A stretch of 64,000 bases of DNA. Origin: Nothopassalora personata (taxonomy: Eukaryota; Ascomycota; Dothideomycetes; Mycosphaerellales; Mycosphaerellaceae). The DNA lies in contig CM066290.1 in the NCBI GenBank assembly GCA_033816765.1, positions 992,001 through 1,056,000 of the forward strand, written 5' to 3'. Position numbers and translations under genes: made by a program. This document shows positions 19,369 through 30,600 of the stretch, one piece after another. Every line of letters starts with the position of its first letter. Position 1 is the first letter of the stretch. The notes below the pieces were generated by a model that worked only from the letters and a program-made list of their open reading frames with translations, made no database searches and was not told the DNA's origin.

Positions 19369-20027
19369 CCGCAGCATGATGTAATCTGCGCCTCAAAAAA
19401 CTGCGCGGCCATGTGTTCGAAGTCCAATCCCTGCTTCATGTCAGCAGGAGCTCCAGATGGGAGAAATGGATGTGCTCTCCGCCACCACAGCGAGTAGGCT
19501 CTCGATATAAGGCGTTGGCGGGCGCCATCGGACGTCAGTCGCGAGGGATATCATATGCAATATAGTTGTCGTCTAGCGTGTAGCTCTCGCCTGCGTGCAT
19601 CGGTCACGAGTCGTGGGCGGTTTGTTGACGGTTTGTTTGTCAACAAAGAAAGAGATGGTTATTGACAACGCGTTCGGTCGTGCCAAAGAAGTAGAAGTCA
19701 ATCGTTCTAACCAAAGCCAACTAACTGTTGTCCAGGTTAACCCAAATAAAGACTTGATGGGCACTACCTCAATTTAGTGAACGCGTGGTGTGCAAGGTGG
19801 GACCACTACTTCTACAGATAGTTTCCTGCGCTGCAGACAGCAGACCATTCGCAACATGCCAAGTGCAAATAATGTGCATGCGGGGAGAGGACAGCAGTAG
19901 GAGGATCATGTCGAGACGTTCATCATCACGTACTCGAGAATCTACCTAGTAGGTACGTACAGAACTACAGACTACAGTATCGTTCTCCAGCCGTTAGACT
20001 AGCCCCAATAGAGCCCGCCTGGCTGGT

Positions 20028-20059
20028 GGGGTGGGGGGGGGGGGCGAGGGGGGGGGGGG
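20028..20059 (+). repeat. Long G tracts, possible G-quadruplex
   Basis: Runs of 4, 12 and 12 G separated by 1-3 bases lie about 115-145 bp before the ATG of the zinc-cluster regulator. This could form a quadruplex in DNA or in the 5' UTR. Homopolymer length may also be mis-assembled. Confidence 0.7.
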
Positions 20060-20174
20060 CTGTAAACCGCTTCAGGCTTCAGACGGGAGCTTTCCTTACT
20101 CCAGTATCCGCGTGAACCGGTCTAAACACCGGAGCACGATAAGATGCTTTGAAGCCAGGCCTGACCGGTCGACG

Positions 20175-21968
20175 ATGTCTTCTTCTTCTTCTTCTTCACG
20201 TCTGTCCTTCGGTTCGCGCGCAGGAGGCCCGACCGACTACCACGGCCAGCTCAGCCATGCCATCACAGGCTACAGCTCGCGAGGGCCGTACACTTCCCTC
20301 GCAGCGCTGCGCGACGCCTTGAAAGCAGAGATCGCGGCGGCCACACACAGCAGCATACCAGAATGCACCACGTGTGAGCTCTCGCTCGACCTCAACGCGA
20401 CCCTGCCGCTCATCAGGCCCACCATCGGTCCCTACGCCGAGGGCCAGCAGAATGACATGCCGCAGGACTTCAAGGCCGCGCCGACCGTGCCCGATGGCGC
20501 AGATCCCTCCAAACTCCACCCGGGAGCGACTTGCGCACGCATTGTCAACATAGCCGACGCCCAAGCACGGGCAATCGTGCAAAGAGCAGCTTCGAGGGGT
20601 GTGATCCAGGCTGTCGAGGCCGCAGATGGCTATCGCTACAGCTTCAACAACGCCTGGACGGCCAAAGATGAGGAGGGCTCGCGCTTCTCCTTCATCTGCC
20701 AGGACAGCATGCAGAACAAGGACAGACACGCGAATGGCTTCACCCGCACCACGAAACATCGGAAGGGCGAGACCAACGAGGTGCGCGGACCCAGGAAGCC
20801 AACGTACGACTGCAAGGGCAGTGTCAGCGTCAAGTTCAGCAGCGGCAAGCAGAGCGTGCAAGTATACTACAGGCACTATGCCATTCACCAGACCGTCGCC
20901 GAACGCAAGCCACCGGCCAGACCGTCACCTCGGCCCAGACCCGAAGGCTCCGCGACGAAAAGCTCACCGCGGGAATCCGGCGGCTTGCTAGCCACACTGC
21001 AACAAGCTGAGACCTTCGCAAGCACTGCACTCGCCATGGTCAACAATCAGTCGCCCATGATCGACAATCAGTCTCCGTTGGCTGTACGATCCGAGGCCGG
21101 GCCAAGTATATCCAGGCCACTGAAGCGCAAGCGTGAGTCTCTTCCACCGCCCAAGCCGCCAAAACCTCGAGATCCGAACAAGCCGTTGTCATTGTCAGAA
21201 CTTCTGGCGGGTAGTGAGACTGCGAACAAGCCAACGTCGCCGATCAAAGCGTCGAAACCGAATGCACCAAAATTCCCGCCTCCAGTGGCATACGAGCTCC
21301 CGTCGTGGCAGACGCCGCCACCTCCCTTGGCCACCACACCAGGCAATCGACCGTATCTACCGCCTTATATTCCATATCAGCCGCCTGGCAAAGTTGCCAT
21401 CAGTGCCGCGCCCAGATCAGCGCCGCCCCCTCAGCAATTTCGACCTGGCGCACCGACAGGAACTCCAGGACCTGGGCAAGGCTTGTTCACCACCATGAAG
21501 CAGGTAGATCGCAACTCGCAGCCCGTGACATGGCAACAGCCACAGACACCATTCGTTCACGCGTTTGGGCCTCAGCGACAACGTGGCAACAAAGCGTGCA
21601 CTAACTGCAGGCAGCGCAAAACGAGGGTATGTTCCTTCTCGAGACTTGTTTCTTGGACAGTCACTAATAAGAAACAGTGCGACGAAGCCAGTCCGTGCGG
21701 TGCTTGTGTCAGGAGCGGCCGAACAGATTGCTTCTTCATGCAACAGCCTCAACCAACGGAACCACCGCAACGGCGAGAAGATTTCGCTGGCACCTGGGGA
21801 AGTCTCGGCCAACCTGGACCGCCACCTCAGCTGAGAGAGTGGCAGCAACAACAGGAAACCCATGAGAGCCCGGCAGAGTCAGCTACACCACAACAACCAA
21901 CACAGCCCGAGACCGCAGATACCACGACCAGAGACGAGAGCCCAGATCCTTGGTATCCGAGGCGATGA
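20175..21968 (+). CDS. Transcription factor with N-terminal WRKY/FLYWCH-like and C-terminal Zn2Cys6 motifs
   Basis: 580 residues in two exons, 20175-21626 and 21678-21968. The 51-bp intron (gtatgt, ctaataa branch, aaacag) sits inside the zinc cluster and is a multiple of three, so missing it would insert 17 residues between cysteines 3 and 4. Spliced, the cluster reads CTNCRQRKTRCDEASPCGAC...C, a standard Zn2Cys6 DNA-binding motif. It lies unusually near the C terminus (about residue 475). Residues ~155-240 hold a separate C...C...H-x3-H arrangement with strands (SRFSFICQ, YDCKGSVSVKF, VQVYYRHYAIH), reminiscent of WRKY-GCM1/FLYWCH zinc folds. Between them is a long Pro-rich linker. The start was chosen at the first ATG giving MSSSSSS. 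The DNA target is unknown. Confidence 0.7.
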   Translation: MSSSSSSSRLSFGSRAGGPTDYHGQLSHAITGYSSRGPYTSLAALRDALKAEIAAATHSSIPECTTCELSLDLNATLPLIRPTIGPYAEGQQNDMPQDFKAAPTVPDGADPSKLHPGATCARIVNIADAQARAIVQRAASRGVIQAVEAADGYRYSFNNAWTAKDEEGSRFSFICQDSMQNKDRHANGFTRTTKHRKGETNEVRGPRKPTYDCKGSVSVKFSSGKQSVQVYYRHYAIHQTVAERKPPARPSPRPRPEGSATKSSPRESGGLLATLQQAETFASTALAMVNNQSPMIDNQSPLAVRSEAGPSISRPLKRKRESLPPPKPPKPRDPNKPLSLSELLAGSETANKPTSPIKASKPNAPKFPPPVAYELPSWQTPPPPLATTPGNRPYLPPYIPYQPPGKVAISAAPRSAPPPQQFRPGAPTGTPGPGQGLFTTMKQVDRNSQPVTWQQPQTPFVHAFGPQRQRGNKACTNCRQRKTRVCSFSRLVSWTVTNKKQCDEASPCGACVRSGRTDCFFMQQPQPTEPPQRREDFAGTWGSLGQPGPPPQLREWQQQQETHESPAESATPQQPTQPETADTTTRDESPDPWYPRR

Positions 21969-22897
21969 AACAGCCGTTTTTGACGAGAGGCTAACTTACA
22001 TCCTCACCGGATTGAACACGTCCATCCACCTTTCTCCACCAGAGCTCACCAGTATCCCCTCCACCATGGACGCTCTGGATTTTCAGCAAATTTCTTTCGG
22101 CTGTATTATGAATGGTATAGTTCCTCCTCTGCAGTGTGTTGACCCACGGTTGCACATTAGCAACAGTCAGTGGACCATGAAAGATCTGACCTGTCGTCAG
22201 AAGAAGCGTCAGTCAGCTGATGCCACGGCCTCACGCCCACAATTCACATGGTACCATGATTTGGAGTTGCTGGAATATCTTGCGAAATGGTCACCCGCGC
22301 AGCATAGCCTATCGGATGCTTCCCCGCCAGCGCCCAATCTGTCTCGGCATCATCTGCCTGGAATGGAAAGGTCAAATTTGGTCGAGCTCTGGGTCTGCGG
22401 CGGTTACTTTATGTTATTAGCTTGCGCAAGGACGAACGAGCACTGGTGACAAAGTATGTTACCGCTTTTGAGATCGAACGGCGTCTCAAAATGCCTCGTA
22501 AGGTACACCATGTGCCGTCCTCCAGGCATAGCACGACGCGTGCTCCTTCGCAGAGATTGTTACTGTCCTCGCTACGCAGCTAAGGTCCCGTGTGTTCGAG
22601 TCAGGGCGTCCGTTTCAGTATAAAAGGAAGCGCTCCGCGGCAAAGAACTTTTTCACCAGCCCTCGGCATGGCAATGACCACATACTGGTAGCTGACATTC
22701 AACCACCTCTGCTATAGGGGATGATGCCGACGGGATGCCTGCCGTATGCTTCGTCGGGGATTCGCTCGCCATACAGTGCACTAGATCACATCGTCAGCGG
22801 TAGGGTCCAATCGTTGTGCTGGGAATCCTGCACCTTGTGGTCTTGATCAGCGAGTACGTCCCTGCTATAGCTTCGAGAATAGCAGAATCCGGATAGT
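21969..22897. other. Intergenic, one weak small frame
   Basis: A 127-codon plus-strand frame at 22066-22449 starts in a good context (ccaccATGg) but shows no motif and its composition is unconvincing; I do not call it a gene. The rest holds the TATA element and promoter area of the esterase remnant. Confidence 0.35.
22619..22626 (+). promoter_or_regulatory. TATA box before the esterase remnant
   Basis: A perfect TATAAAAG lies about 270 bp before the remaining esterase coding segment and is likely its original core promoter. Function is inferred from sequence and position. Confidence 0.4.
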
Positions 22898-23485
22898 ATG
22901 GCTCGCAGGCCTTATCACCAGAAGCCGTCGCTGGTGCTTTTTATCAACGACATCGAGGGTGCCTATCCTGACGCAACCACTGAAGACATCAAATATCCCG
23001 CGAACGGTCAAGCAAACTTGAAGAATGAGACCTATAAGGCATCCGTACGAGATGGCATCGGTAATGCAACGCAGCAGGTAGAGGCTTTTTCAAAGATGTG
23101 TCCTGATGCGAAGATGGTTTTGGTTGGGTACTCTCAAGGCAGCAAGGTGTGGGACGACGCTCGCTGCGGGGGCGACGATCCTCACAGGGGCATTAACGAT
23201 ACTGCGGCGACGAATCCGCAGTATAACATCAAGGCGGTTTTGTTCCCGTCGAATGTTTCATGTGGGGAATGCAACGCATGGAGGAGTGGTATATCTTCCT
23301 TGAGCGAGAGCGTTTACCTCCCTGCGCGGTAGTTCGACGCAAGACCATTGCACCAGATCCATTGTGGGAAGTTTGATGACAGTATCCAGCTCTATTGTGA
23401 TGCCGGGTCGGGTTTCGTACGAATGGGACAAGTCTCGCAATCCACAATTGAAAACACGGCGTATATGGCAAACAGGCGCTAGCTT
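22898..23485 (+). pseudogene. Cutinase/acetylxylan esterase (CE5) remnant
   Basis: A 144-codon frame contains the alpha/beta-hydrolase core of carbohydrate esterase family 5: a strand-helix with ATTEDIKYPANGQ, a helix with CPDAKMVLVGYSQG (nucleophile elbow with catalytic Ser near 23135), then DDARCGGDDP and IKAVLFP. CE5 enzymes are small secreted esterases acting on cutin or acetylated xylan. No signal peptide is readable upstream. After NIKAVLFP the frame loses sense. Later pieces (GNATHGGVVYLP, then LYCDAGSGFV) lie in other frames with stops between, without plausible introns. The Asp-His part of the triad cannot be assembled. I infer a dead copy. Confidence 0.6.
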
Positions 23486-23638
23486 CCATGAAGAGTGAGC
23501 TGGGGTGAGGGACGAGGGCTCGTGACAGAATTCGTTACCTTCGGTTCAGCACCAAAGTAAAGGCCTTTGCTCCAGCGTGCTGGTGCGTAGCTACGTGGCC
23601 AGGACAACAGCAGCTCATGTGCAGGGGCACCTCGTGCT

Positions 23639-24913
23639 ATGTACAGATGGCTCGACTTGGCTATTCCTGCAGCCCATACTGCTCCTTCAACACATCCGCT
23701 TTATCATCATTATCGTCCCTCAAGTTCGACACACGTTGCCGACATCCTCGAGCTTTACTCGAAACGCTGTGGCCTCGTTGGCATCCTCGAAGACGACATG
23801 AACGTGACACAGGCCCGTTCCGCTCCAGTCACGAGAGATTGCTTGGACATATGTGAGAGCGAGACTTGAGTTGGACGGCAAAGAGCTTGCAAAGCTATGC
23901 TAGAGTAGTGGAAGCATTGTCGCCACAGTACAAAAATCAGCTACGTCTTGGCATACTGCATGTGACAAAACAAAAAGTGCTTGAGCCGCGAAGGCTTAGC
24001 CATAGAGGGATTGTAAGTAAGCTCGATAAAATGGTGAGAACACGATCACTACTGGATACGGAGGGCTTCCCTCATTCGCTTGGTCTAGGCCAGGCTCCTG
24101 CAAACCACTCGCTAAACTCAAGTCGTCACCGCTCGTAACGTGCACGGCAGACTTTCTGCAGGATAATTTCGATTTCTGTCATGCAACAGCGACCAAGGTG
24201 GTGAAGCTGCCTTCTTGTGAGCAGCAGAAAATTAAAGATGGTGAGTGGTACGCTCTGCAGCATGTAAAAGATCCGCGGCGCACTGTGGAAGACGTCAACA
24301 TCTGTGCCACTTGCTGCGCTGGTCTGATCGAGCCGTATGGCTTTACGAGAGACTTTCCAAGGAGAGGGTACTCTCTCGAGACTGACCGGACATGCGACAT
24401 CAGCCCGTTGCGTTCCGGAAGGCAGCATATCTTTCGGGCCAAATATCGGGGGATGATCCTCCGAGGGGATCTCTTACCGTTGATGGACACTGCAAACCGA
24501 TTTGGCGGGTGTCCCAGTGTGTAGAGGATCGAGGGTTGATAAGGACCAGCGGTGGTAGGGTGTGGAGGAGTTCTTCTTTCTTCTGCGAGTTTTGGACGAA
24601 GAAGTCGGCAGGGACACTCACTTCTCGCCGGATTCCACACATCAAGATGCATTGCACGTCGAGGCCGGTTGCGATATGTATTCGGCTGATATGCGCCGGC
24701 GGTATGTTCAGGCATGCATGCCGCTTCCAGGACCTGAAGTCGTTCCTTGAGCATTGTAGAGCGCGCAGTGCACAAAGCAAGGCAAAGATGCAGCTTGATA
24801 GTTCTAGTCTGGTTAGGCATGATTTGCAGGGCAGTTTGCCCACGCACATCTTGACGGGGTATCGCTTTCAAGTTCAGCAGCCTAGGGTAAAGAACAGAAT
24901 GTTGCGGTCCTGA
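23639..24913 (+). pseudogene. Degenerate Cys-rich protein of unknown family
   Basis: Protein-like segments follow one another on the plus strand in shifting frames. They are THVADILELYSKRCGLVGIL near 23730, then KIKDGEWYALQHVKD with paired cysteines (CATCCAGLIEPYGFTRDF) near 24240-24350, then EEFFF...EEVGRDTHFSPD near 24570, then FQDLKSFLEHCRARSA near 24730, and an ending HILTGYRFQVQ near 24850. Each is in a different frame from its neighbour, with stops in between and no consistent splice signals. Together they look like one ~400-residue intracellular protein with zinc-binding-like Cys pairs. I have the impression of a family common in Dothideomycetes but cannot name it. Confidence 0.5.
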
Positions 24914-25189
24914 GCTGAGAATAGACGTGGCACACTTCAATTACTTTCAAACCTAGCCAGGCTCACGAGCCTTGCCTCCTCCCCATCTACAAGCCGCAAG
25001 ACTCGTTCATGACCAGCACAATCACAATCTACGGACTCCCAAGAACATACAGAGAGTCATCAGATCATATCATAACAGTCATCATCACAAGTCCCATCTC
25101 TTCCAGTCTGCCAATTACAAGCTTAGGACACTTTCGTCCTTGGGGTATCATAACAAGTAAATCCATCACTTCACCAACCATGCTCTCCA

Positions 25190-26950
25190 TCACGAGACGT
25201 ACGCAGGCGGTGGTGCCTCGCTCGCACTCTCAGTCTGACCGTCTTCACTGCTCGACGAAGGCCACGCTCGCTGCTTCGCCCTTTCCAATTCGACTTTCCT
25301 CGCAATCTCGGTCGCCATCTTTTGCATCCAGGCCTGTTCTAGAATGCCACCGCTGCTTCCTTCACTGAAGGCACCCATCAAGTGCGGCAGCTTCAGCTCC
25401 GAGGAAGACCTCTGCATATGCGCAGAGGACCCTCGTCGCAGTTCTGGAGAAGGAGACCGTGATGGGAACGATTGCATTCGCGGTAGCTGGTTCATTGTTG
25501 GCCGGACAGGTGCAGTCGGCTTCTCGGGCAGATACATCGACTGTCGTGGGGTCGGGTCTGTATCGAAAGGAGCCTCCAAAGGCTGTGCAGGTGTCCGCGG
25601 TCGAGATCTCTGCACATTGATCTCGTTGCTCTCCTGGTTGTTGAATCCCACTCTCTTCTTCTGCGGACTCCGCGGTGGTGTCGTGATCTCGCCCTCACGC
25701 GGCGCGCTACTAGGCGCCGTAGACTCTTCCGTGCTCTTTTGCAGAACGCTAGATCGTGCATCGCTGTGTGTCCGGCTCGCGCTGTCATCGTAACCACTGG
25801 ACGTACTAGCCACATCGCTCATGTCGTTGTCCTCTTTGTTCTTGCGCAGGTTCACCACTCTGTTCTTCCTCTTCTTCGGCCGCGTTCTCGATGCGCTGCT
25901 TCCCAAGCTGTATACCGATCCTGTGTGCATGCTCGCGAGGCTCGGCCTGGTGGTCTCGGACCCAGCTCCAGATGCTTGTGATGTCGTGCATGATGGGGTA
26001 CCGTGAGACATGATCGAGGATTGAAGTCGTGAGAGAGTGACGGGTCGTGATGGGGTGTTATTACCATTACTACTTTCCTCCCGTTGCGCCGCACTGGCCC
26101 ACGCTCGGTACACTGTGTCTCTGATGCTCGGCGTGAACAGACTAAGGGTACGCTGGCTCTCCGTGAGTGTGGCAAGTCGGATCATGTTCTTCTGCGAGAA
26201 AGAGGCGTACATCTCGGCGGGAGGATCGAGGGAGAAGGGTGCGCCGACATCGTCTTCGCCGTCGATACCTTGCTGTGCCGGGCTCGCAAACGGATCGATC
26301 GGTTTCAAGCTGTCGTCGTTGGGCTTCTTAGGCTCCTGGTTTTCGGCAGTCTGATACTCCGGGTCGAACACACGGAGTGACAGCCTGTGTATAATCGCTG
26401 GCAGATCTTCCATGAACAGTATCCGCAGTTGATTCTCTATCGTCTTCTGGAGGTAATCACGCACGAAGCGTATCGAATCGAACGTCGACGACACCTTGAG
26501 CTTCTCCAGCGGATCGTTTCTGAACACTATTGTCACACCCTTTTGCTTGGAGAAGACCAGAATCACGAAGCCCGACAATCGAATTTCTGACAGCGTAATC
26601 TGGATGGGGATCGTCAGGCTGCTGTTCGCAGCAAGTGGCTGTGGACTTGCGAAGCTCGGCTTTGTCGAGAGATAGGTATTGAGCGGATTCGCTTGCACCC
26701 TCGTCTTCAGCGTAAGATATGCATCGCCCGCGTAGCTCATCTTGAATATGCCGCGGAAGCGATCTTCGGCCAGGTCGCCAATCTCCAAGATTTCGAGTTC
26801 TGGCGGTGTCGATCCCAGGTTCAGCTCGTTGACGACAATGTCATCGACAATGATCGGCGGTCTCGGGGATTTGTTCAACGCGTTGGTGAGCATGTCGCGT
26901 ACTCGCTCGGTATCCGCTATGAGCGGCGACCAGTTGAAGTTGAACGCCAT
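25190..26950 (-). CDS. MDM34: Mdm34, ERMES complex subunit with SMP domain
   Basis: 586 residues from ATG 26950, which gives the characteristic N terminus [10 protein letters not shown]. Residues 1 to ~195 form an SMP lipid-transfer domain ([52 protein letters not shown]). The rest is a low-complexity tail with a basic patch ([14 protein letters not shown]). Mdm34/Mmm2 sits in the mitochondrial outer membrane and, with Mmm1, Mdm10 and Mdm12, tethers mitochondria to the ER and moves phospholipids. Length and layout match filamentous-fungal orthologues. No introns are seen. The upstream in-frame codons back to 27037 are not preceded by a better ATG context. Confidence 0.93.
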   Translation of the reverse strand: MAFNFNWSPLIADTERVRDMLTNALNKSPRPPIIVDDIVVNELNLGSTPPELEILEIGDLAEDRFRGIFKMSYAGDAYLTLKTRVQANPLNTYLSTKPSFASPQPLAANSSLTIPIQITLSEIRLSGFVILVFSKQKGVTIVFRNDPLEKLKVSSTFDSIRFVRDYLQKTIENQLRILFMEDLPAIIHRLSLRVFDPEYQTAENQEPKKPNDDSLKPIDPFASPAQQGIDGEDDVGAPFSLDPPAEMYASFSQKNMIRLATLTESQRTLSLFTPSIRDTVYRAWASAAQREESSNGNNTPSRPVTLSRLQSSIMSHGTPSCTTSQASGAGSETTRPSLASMHTGSVYSLGSSASRTRPKKRKNRVVNLRKNKEDNDMSDVASTSSGYDDSASRTHSDARSSVLQKSTEESTAPSSAPREGEITTPPRSPQKKRVGFNNQESNEINVQRSRPRTPAQPLEAPFDTDPTPRQSMYLPEKPTAPVRPTMNQLPRMQSFPSRSPSPELRRGSSAHMQRSSSELKLPHLMGAFSEGSSGGILEQAWMQKMATEIARKVELERAKQRAWPSSSSEDGQTESASEAPPPAYVS

Positions 26951-27695
26951 TGTTGTGGCCGATGCAGTACCTATTGAACGGCGTCGGTGATATGATAAGG
27001 TGCTGTTGACGGGGTCTTGCCGATGGCGTAAGACCAATCGTCGCGTGCTTCATCGGCCACCTGATAAAGCGCTCGATGTGTCCTACGCCCGAGACAAGAG
27101 GTGTCGCGTCCGTCCAATACAGCTGGAATCAGGTTTGCGCAGCTCGTAGGGCTCGATCCAAGGTCCGTGGCAGGCCGCAGGATGCTGCCATTTACGCAGG
27201 ATGGGAATGCGGTGATTCTTGGATGCAAATTGCCCGCAAGGGAGGGATCGGAGCACCCCGGATCCATGATACTGCACGGTGCCCAGAGTGCTGGATCTTC
27301 CGGCTGCACGGCCCGGATCGCTGCCGACGTGAAGCTGGATTTGCGTGTGCTCGATCTTCACCACTGCGCTTACAATCACAATGGAAGACAGCACTTCGTC
27401 GTGACACCAATGCAGACATCATCAGTGCCTGAACAGGCTTGGGTGACCACTGCTTCGCTAGGAAACGCTTCAGCCTAGACAGCACAGCACGCGGCCTTGA
27501 TGATCCTCATCCACGTTCGCTTCACGGACCCGTCACAGCATAAGAGCCCCAGCGTTTGACGCGGAACAGTGTGGCACATCAACACAACAACGCATATTAC
27601 AGGGGTTCCCAAAATTATGTAACAAACGCTCAAAAGTTCAATGCTGGCCTCAAAAATCGACGTCCAACTTCTCCAGTACGTCCCGCATTATTGCT
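26951..27695. other. Intergenic between MDM34 and the dioxygenase gene
   Basis: About 745 bp with overlapping short frames but no motifs. Contains the MDM34 promoter and the 3' flank of the dioxygenase gene. Confidence 0.45.
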
Positions 27696-30600
27696 CTAGG
27701 ACTCGCCTTCTCTCGCAACCACGGCCCTCAGACAACTCATACTCTCATCATCCGGCTCCACCTCATACGCCGGTCTCTCTTCCGGCTTCAGATGGTCGGG
27801 AAGCACAGTCCGACAGGTCAGTGCAAATCGCAAGCACTGTTCTGGTACCACCTTGTGCTCGAGATATTGCTGGATCTCGTAACCCTCCATGAGCACGATA
27901 TCGCCGTGGTTCAGAGTCACCGTGACCAGATCCTCGGCTTTCTTCATTCGCTTGGCAAACAGTCCAAGTTCCTTGGGAATCTCCTTGCGGCGACGTTCGT
28001 ACTCGGGCTTGTTGGTTGTCTTGAGAGCTTGCAATTCATTCCATGCAGCAAGACGCTTTTGATACATCTCGGGGCCATCGATACTGTGCGGCATAGGCTT
28101 CTCCGCGGTTAGAATACCCGTCTTTGAGCAGCCGGTGTAGTGCTTCATCTTCATGCGCATATGCATCTTTGCCTTGCCGCCGAGTGAAAGTGTCGCAATT
28201 CGTGGGCCGAGTCCAGACTCGCCATCATCATGGTATTCAATCTTCTGGCCTTCGAGGTATGCAAAAATGAGCTCTTCGTTGAAGTCCATGTGTTCTGAGG
28301 GATCAAGAAATGTCTGCGATGCCCAGTTGAGGTCGGCGCGACAGCTGCGGACCGGCCAGGGTGAATCAGTGAAAGGCAGACTTCCTCCTACGGCGATGAA
28401 CTTGTATGGCATGCCGTAGTTGATCGAGAAGGCTGTCATGAGGTCGCCATCCTCAGCCGCGGGCTTGGCAATGATGGTGGTGTCTTTCAAGGGATCTGCC
28501 TGCGGCTCACCAGCTTCCGCTGCATCTTCAATGCCGGCTAAGAAGATGCCCTCAGATAGCTGCGTGAGCTCAGCAGTCGCATCTGGTAGAGGCTGCGTCT
28601 CGTCTGATGGGGGTGATGGTCTTGCTGAGGATAATGGCTGCGCAATTTGATCCGATGGGTCATCGGAGGAGCCCGCATTGTCAGTCTGACGCGAGGACCC
28701 GATTTCATCGCGACTCTCAGCTAGCTTTGCAGAAAGCTCGCCAAGTGATTGATTGAGAGCTTGCTCCGGGCTCACTGGCGAGAGCATAGCTCCTGGAGGC
28801 AGTAGAGAATTTGACTCGAGGTCTGCGTTTGAGGTTCTCTGTAGCGAGGGTGTCGCCGGCGCCGATGTCACGGGTAGTTCAGCATGGACATCGACCTTGT
28901 TGACTGGCATCTTCTCAATTCCAAATCGCCTCCGCTCGAGGTGCATGTCCATACCAGGCTCATCCTGTCGCTGCATGGCAGCAAACATCTCATCGGGTCC
29001 TCTGGGCTGCCGGTTGATCTTTGCATTTGAAACAGCATGCACGAATCTGCCGCTGATGCCCTCGAAAGTGTAAGTATATAACTTGAAGCCGTGCACGTGG
29101 GTGACAGCAACGTTGACACCCTGCGAGCCTTCATGCTTGTTGCGAGCCAATGCAGGACCATCGCCGCTGTTCTCCCATGGATTGTGCAGCATGGGCGGAG
29201 TCACCGGGATGTGCTGAGGGAAGTTCTCAAACATGCAGTCTGGGTTATCGCATCTCCAGCCTCTGAACAACCGACGAGAGCTGCAGCGACCGCACTGTGG
29301 GCAGCAGATCCCGCGAGTGTTGATGTACGTAAGGTTGTCGCCGACAGTTTTGCCTACAGCCGGGACTGCTGGCTTCACACTGTATGGCTCTTCCTCTTTG
29401 GCCCAGCGGGTCCGATCTAGAAGGAATGCCGGGTTGTACAGGAGTTTGCCGTACGGCGCATCCTTCCCGCTCTCAAGCTTCCAGAACTGATCGCAGTCTG
29501 GGTTGAGACACATCCATCCACATAGATAGACTTGAGCAAAGGACTGATCGCAGTCAGAGCATGGTCGCTTGGTGTGTGCCAGGTCTCCAGCGAGCTTTCG
29601 ATCTTCGTCTGTGATCGACTGCTCCACAGGCTGATGCCAAGCAGGTTTGCTATCGTCCAGTCTCTCGAAGCGATATTTGATGGTCGTCCAAGTCCTTCGA
29701 CCCTTTCCCAGCGTCTTCTCGGCCCAGACGGAAACAGGTTTATACCAGCCTAATACGTTATACTTGTGTGGCATTTTGCAGACTGCACCCACATTGCGAT
29801 CACCACATATGAGGACTAGCGGGTTCTGCAAGGCGATGTCGTTCAGCACAGATTGAACCTGAGACTCACGCATGAGATGATCCTTCTTCTGCACCATCTG
29901 CCCACTCGCATCGACTTCCATGCCTCCACCAGCACGAGTGATGATCACGTCCGAATCCATATACTCGCGGCAGTGGCCTATACTGTCGAATAGGAATGCG
30001 TATACGTGTCGGTCGTTTTGGTGGCAGCCGCTTTGGGGCATCTTGAAGTAAGGTACAGTCTCGCAGAGCGCTTGTCTACTGTCTGCCCAGACCAGTGGCT
30101 GGCCCTGAGGAGCAGGCTTAGAGGCCAAAGGCTCTCTGCGGGCAAGCTTCTCTGCGAGCTGCACCAGAGCATTGTCGACATGCAGAGTTGGATCTGGAGG
30201 TGAATGTTCTGGCTGCGATTGCGTCGGCGTGAGCAAGCCAGTTTCGTCGAGAGCTGCTTTTGCCAGCGGAGTGCCCAAAGGTTGCTTCTTGCGGGTCAAA
30301 CGCGGCGTGCTTGCGCTGGATGGGGTCGATTTTGGTATTGGCAAAATCACGAGCTTGGTTTGCTTGCTCGACGAGACCTTTCTGACTGGAGGCTCGCGCT
30401 TGAGAGCTCTCTTTGGCGCAGCTTTTGCAGTTTCTGCGTTATTCCGTTTGCGCTTTAAGGAACCCCTCCCAGCGGCCACTGGCCTCTTGTCCTTGGCCAT
30501 AGGAAGAGCTCCACCTCCGTTTTCAAATTTGTCTTCGTCTTCAACTTCGGCCTGAGTCGCAGCAGTCTTTGCGGCTTCTGCAGCCTCTCTAGCGTTCTTT

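Larger units (their letters stand above)
18914..20174. other. Divergent intergenic region with simple repeats
   Basis: 1.26 kb between a minus-strand and a plus-strand gene. Apart from the CAG tract and the long G tracts listed separately, I see only short frames. Confidence 0.45.

Noticed and set aside
22585..22610. Possible tRNA-like T-loop (gttcgagtc)
   Set aside because: No matching acceptor stem, D-arm or anticodon arm could be folded around it.
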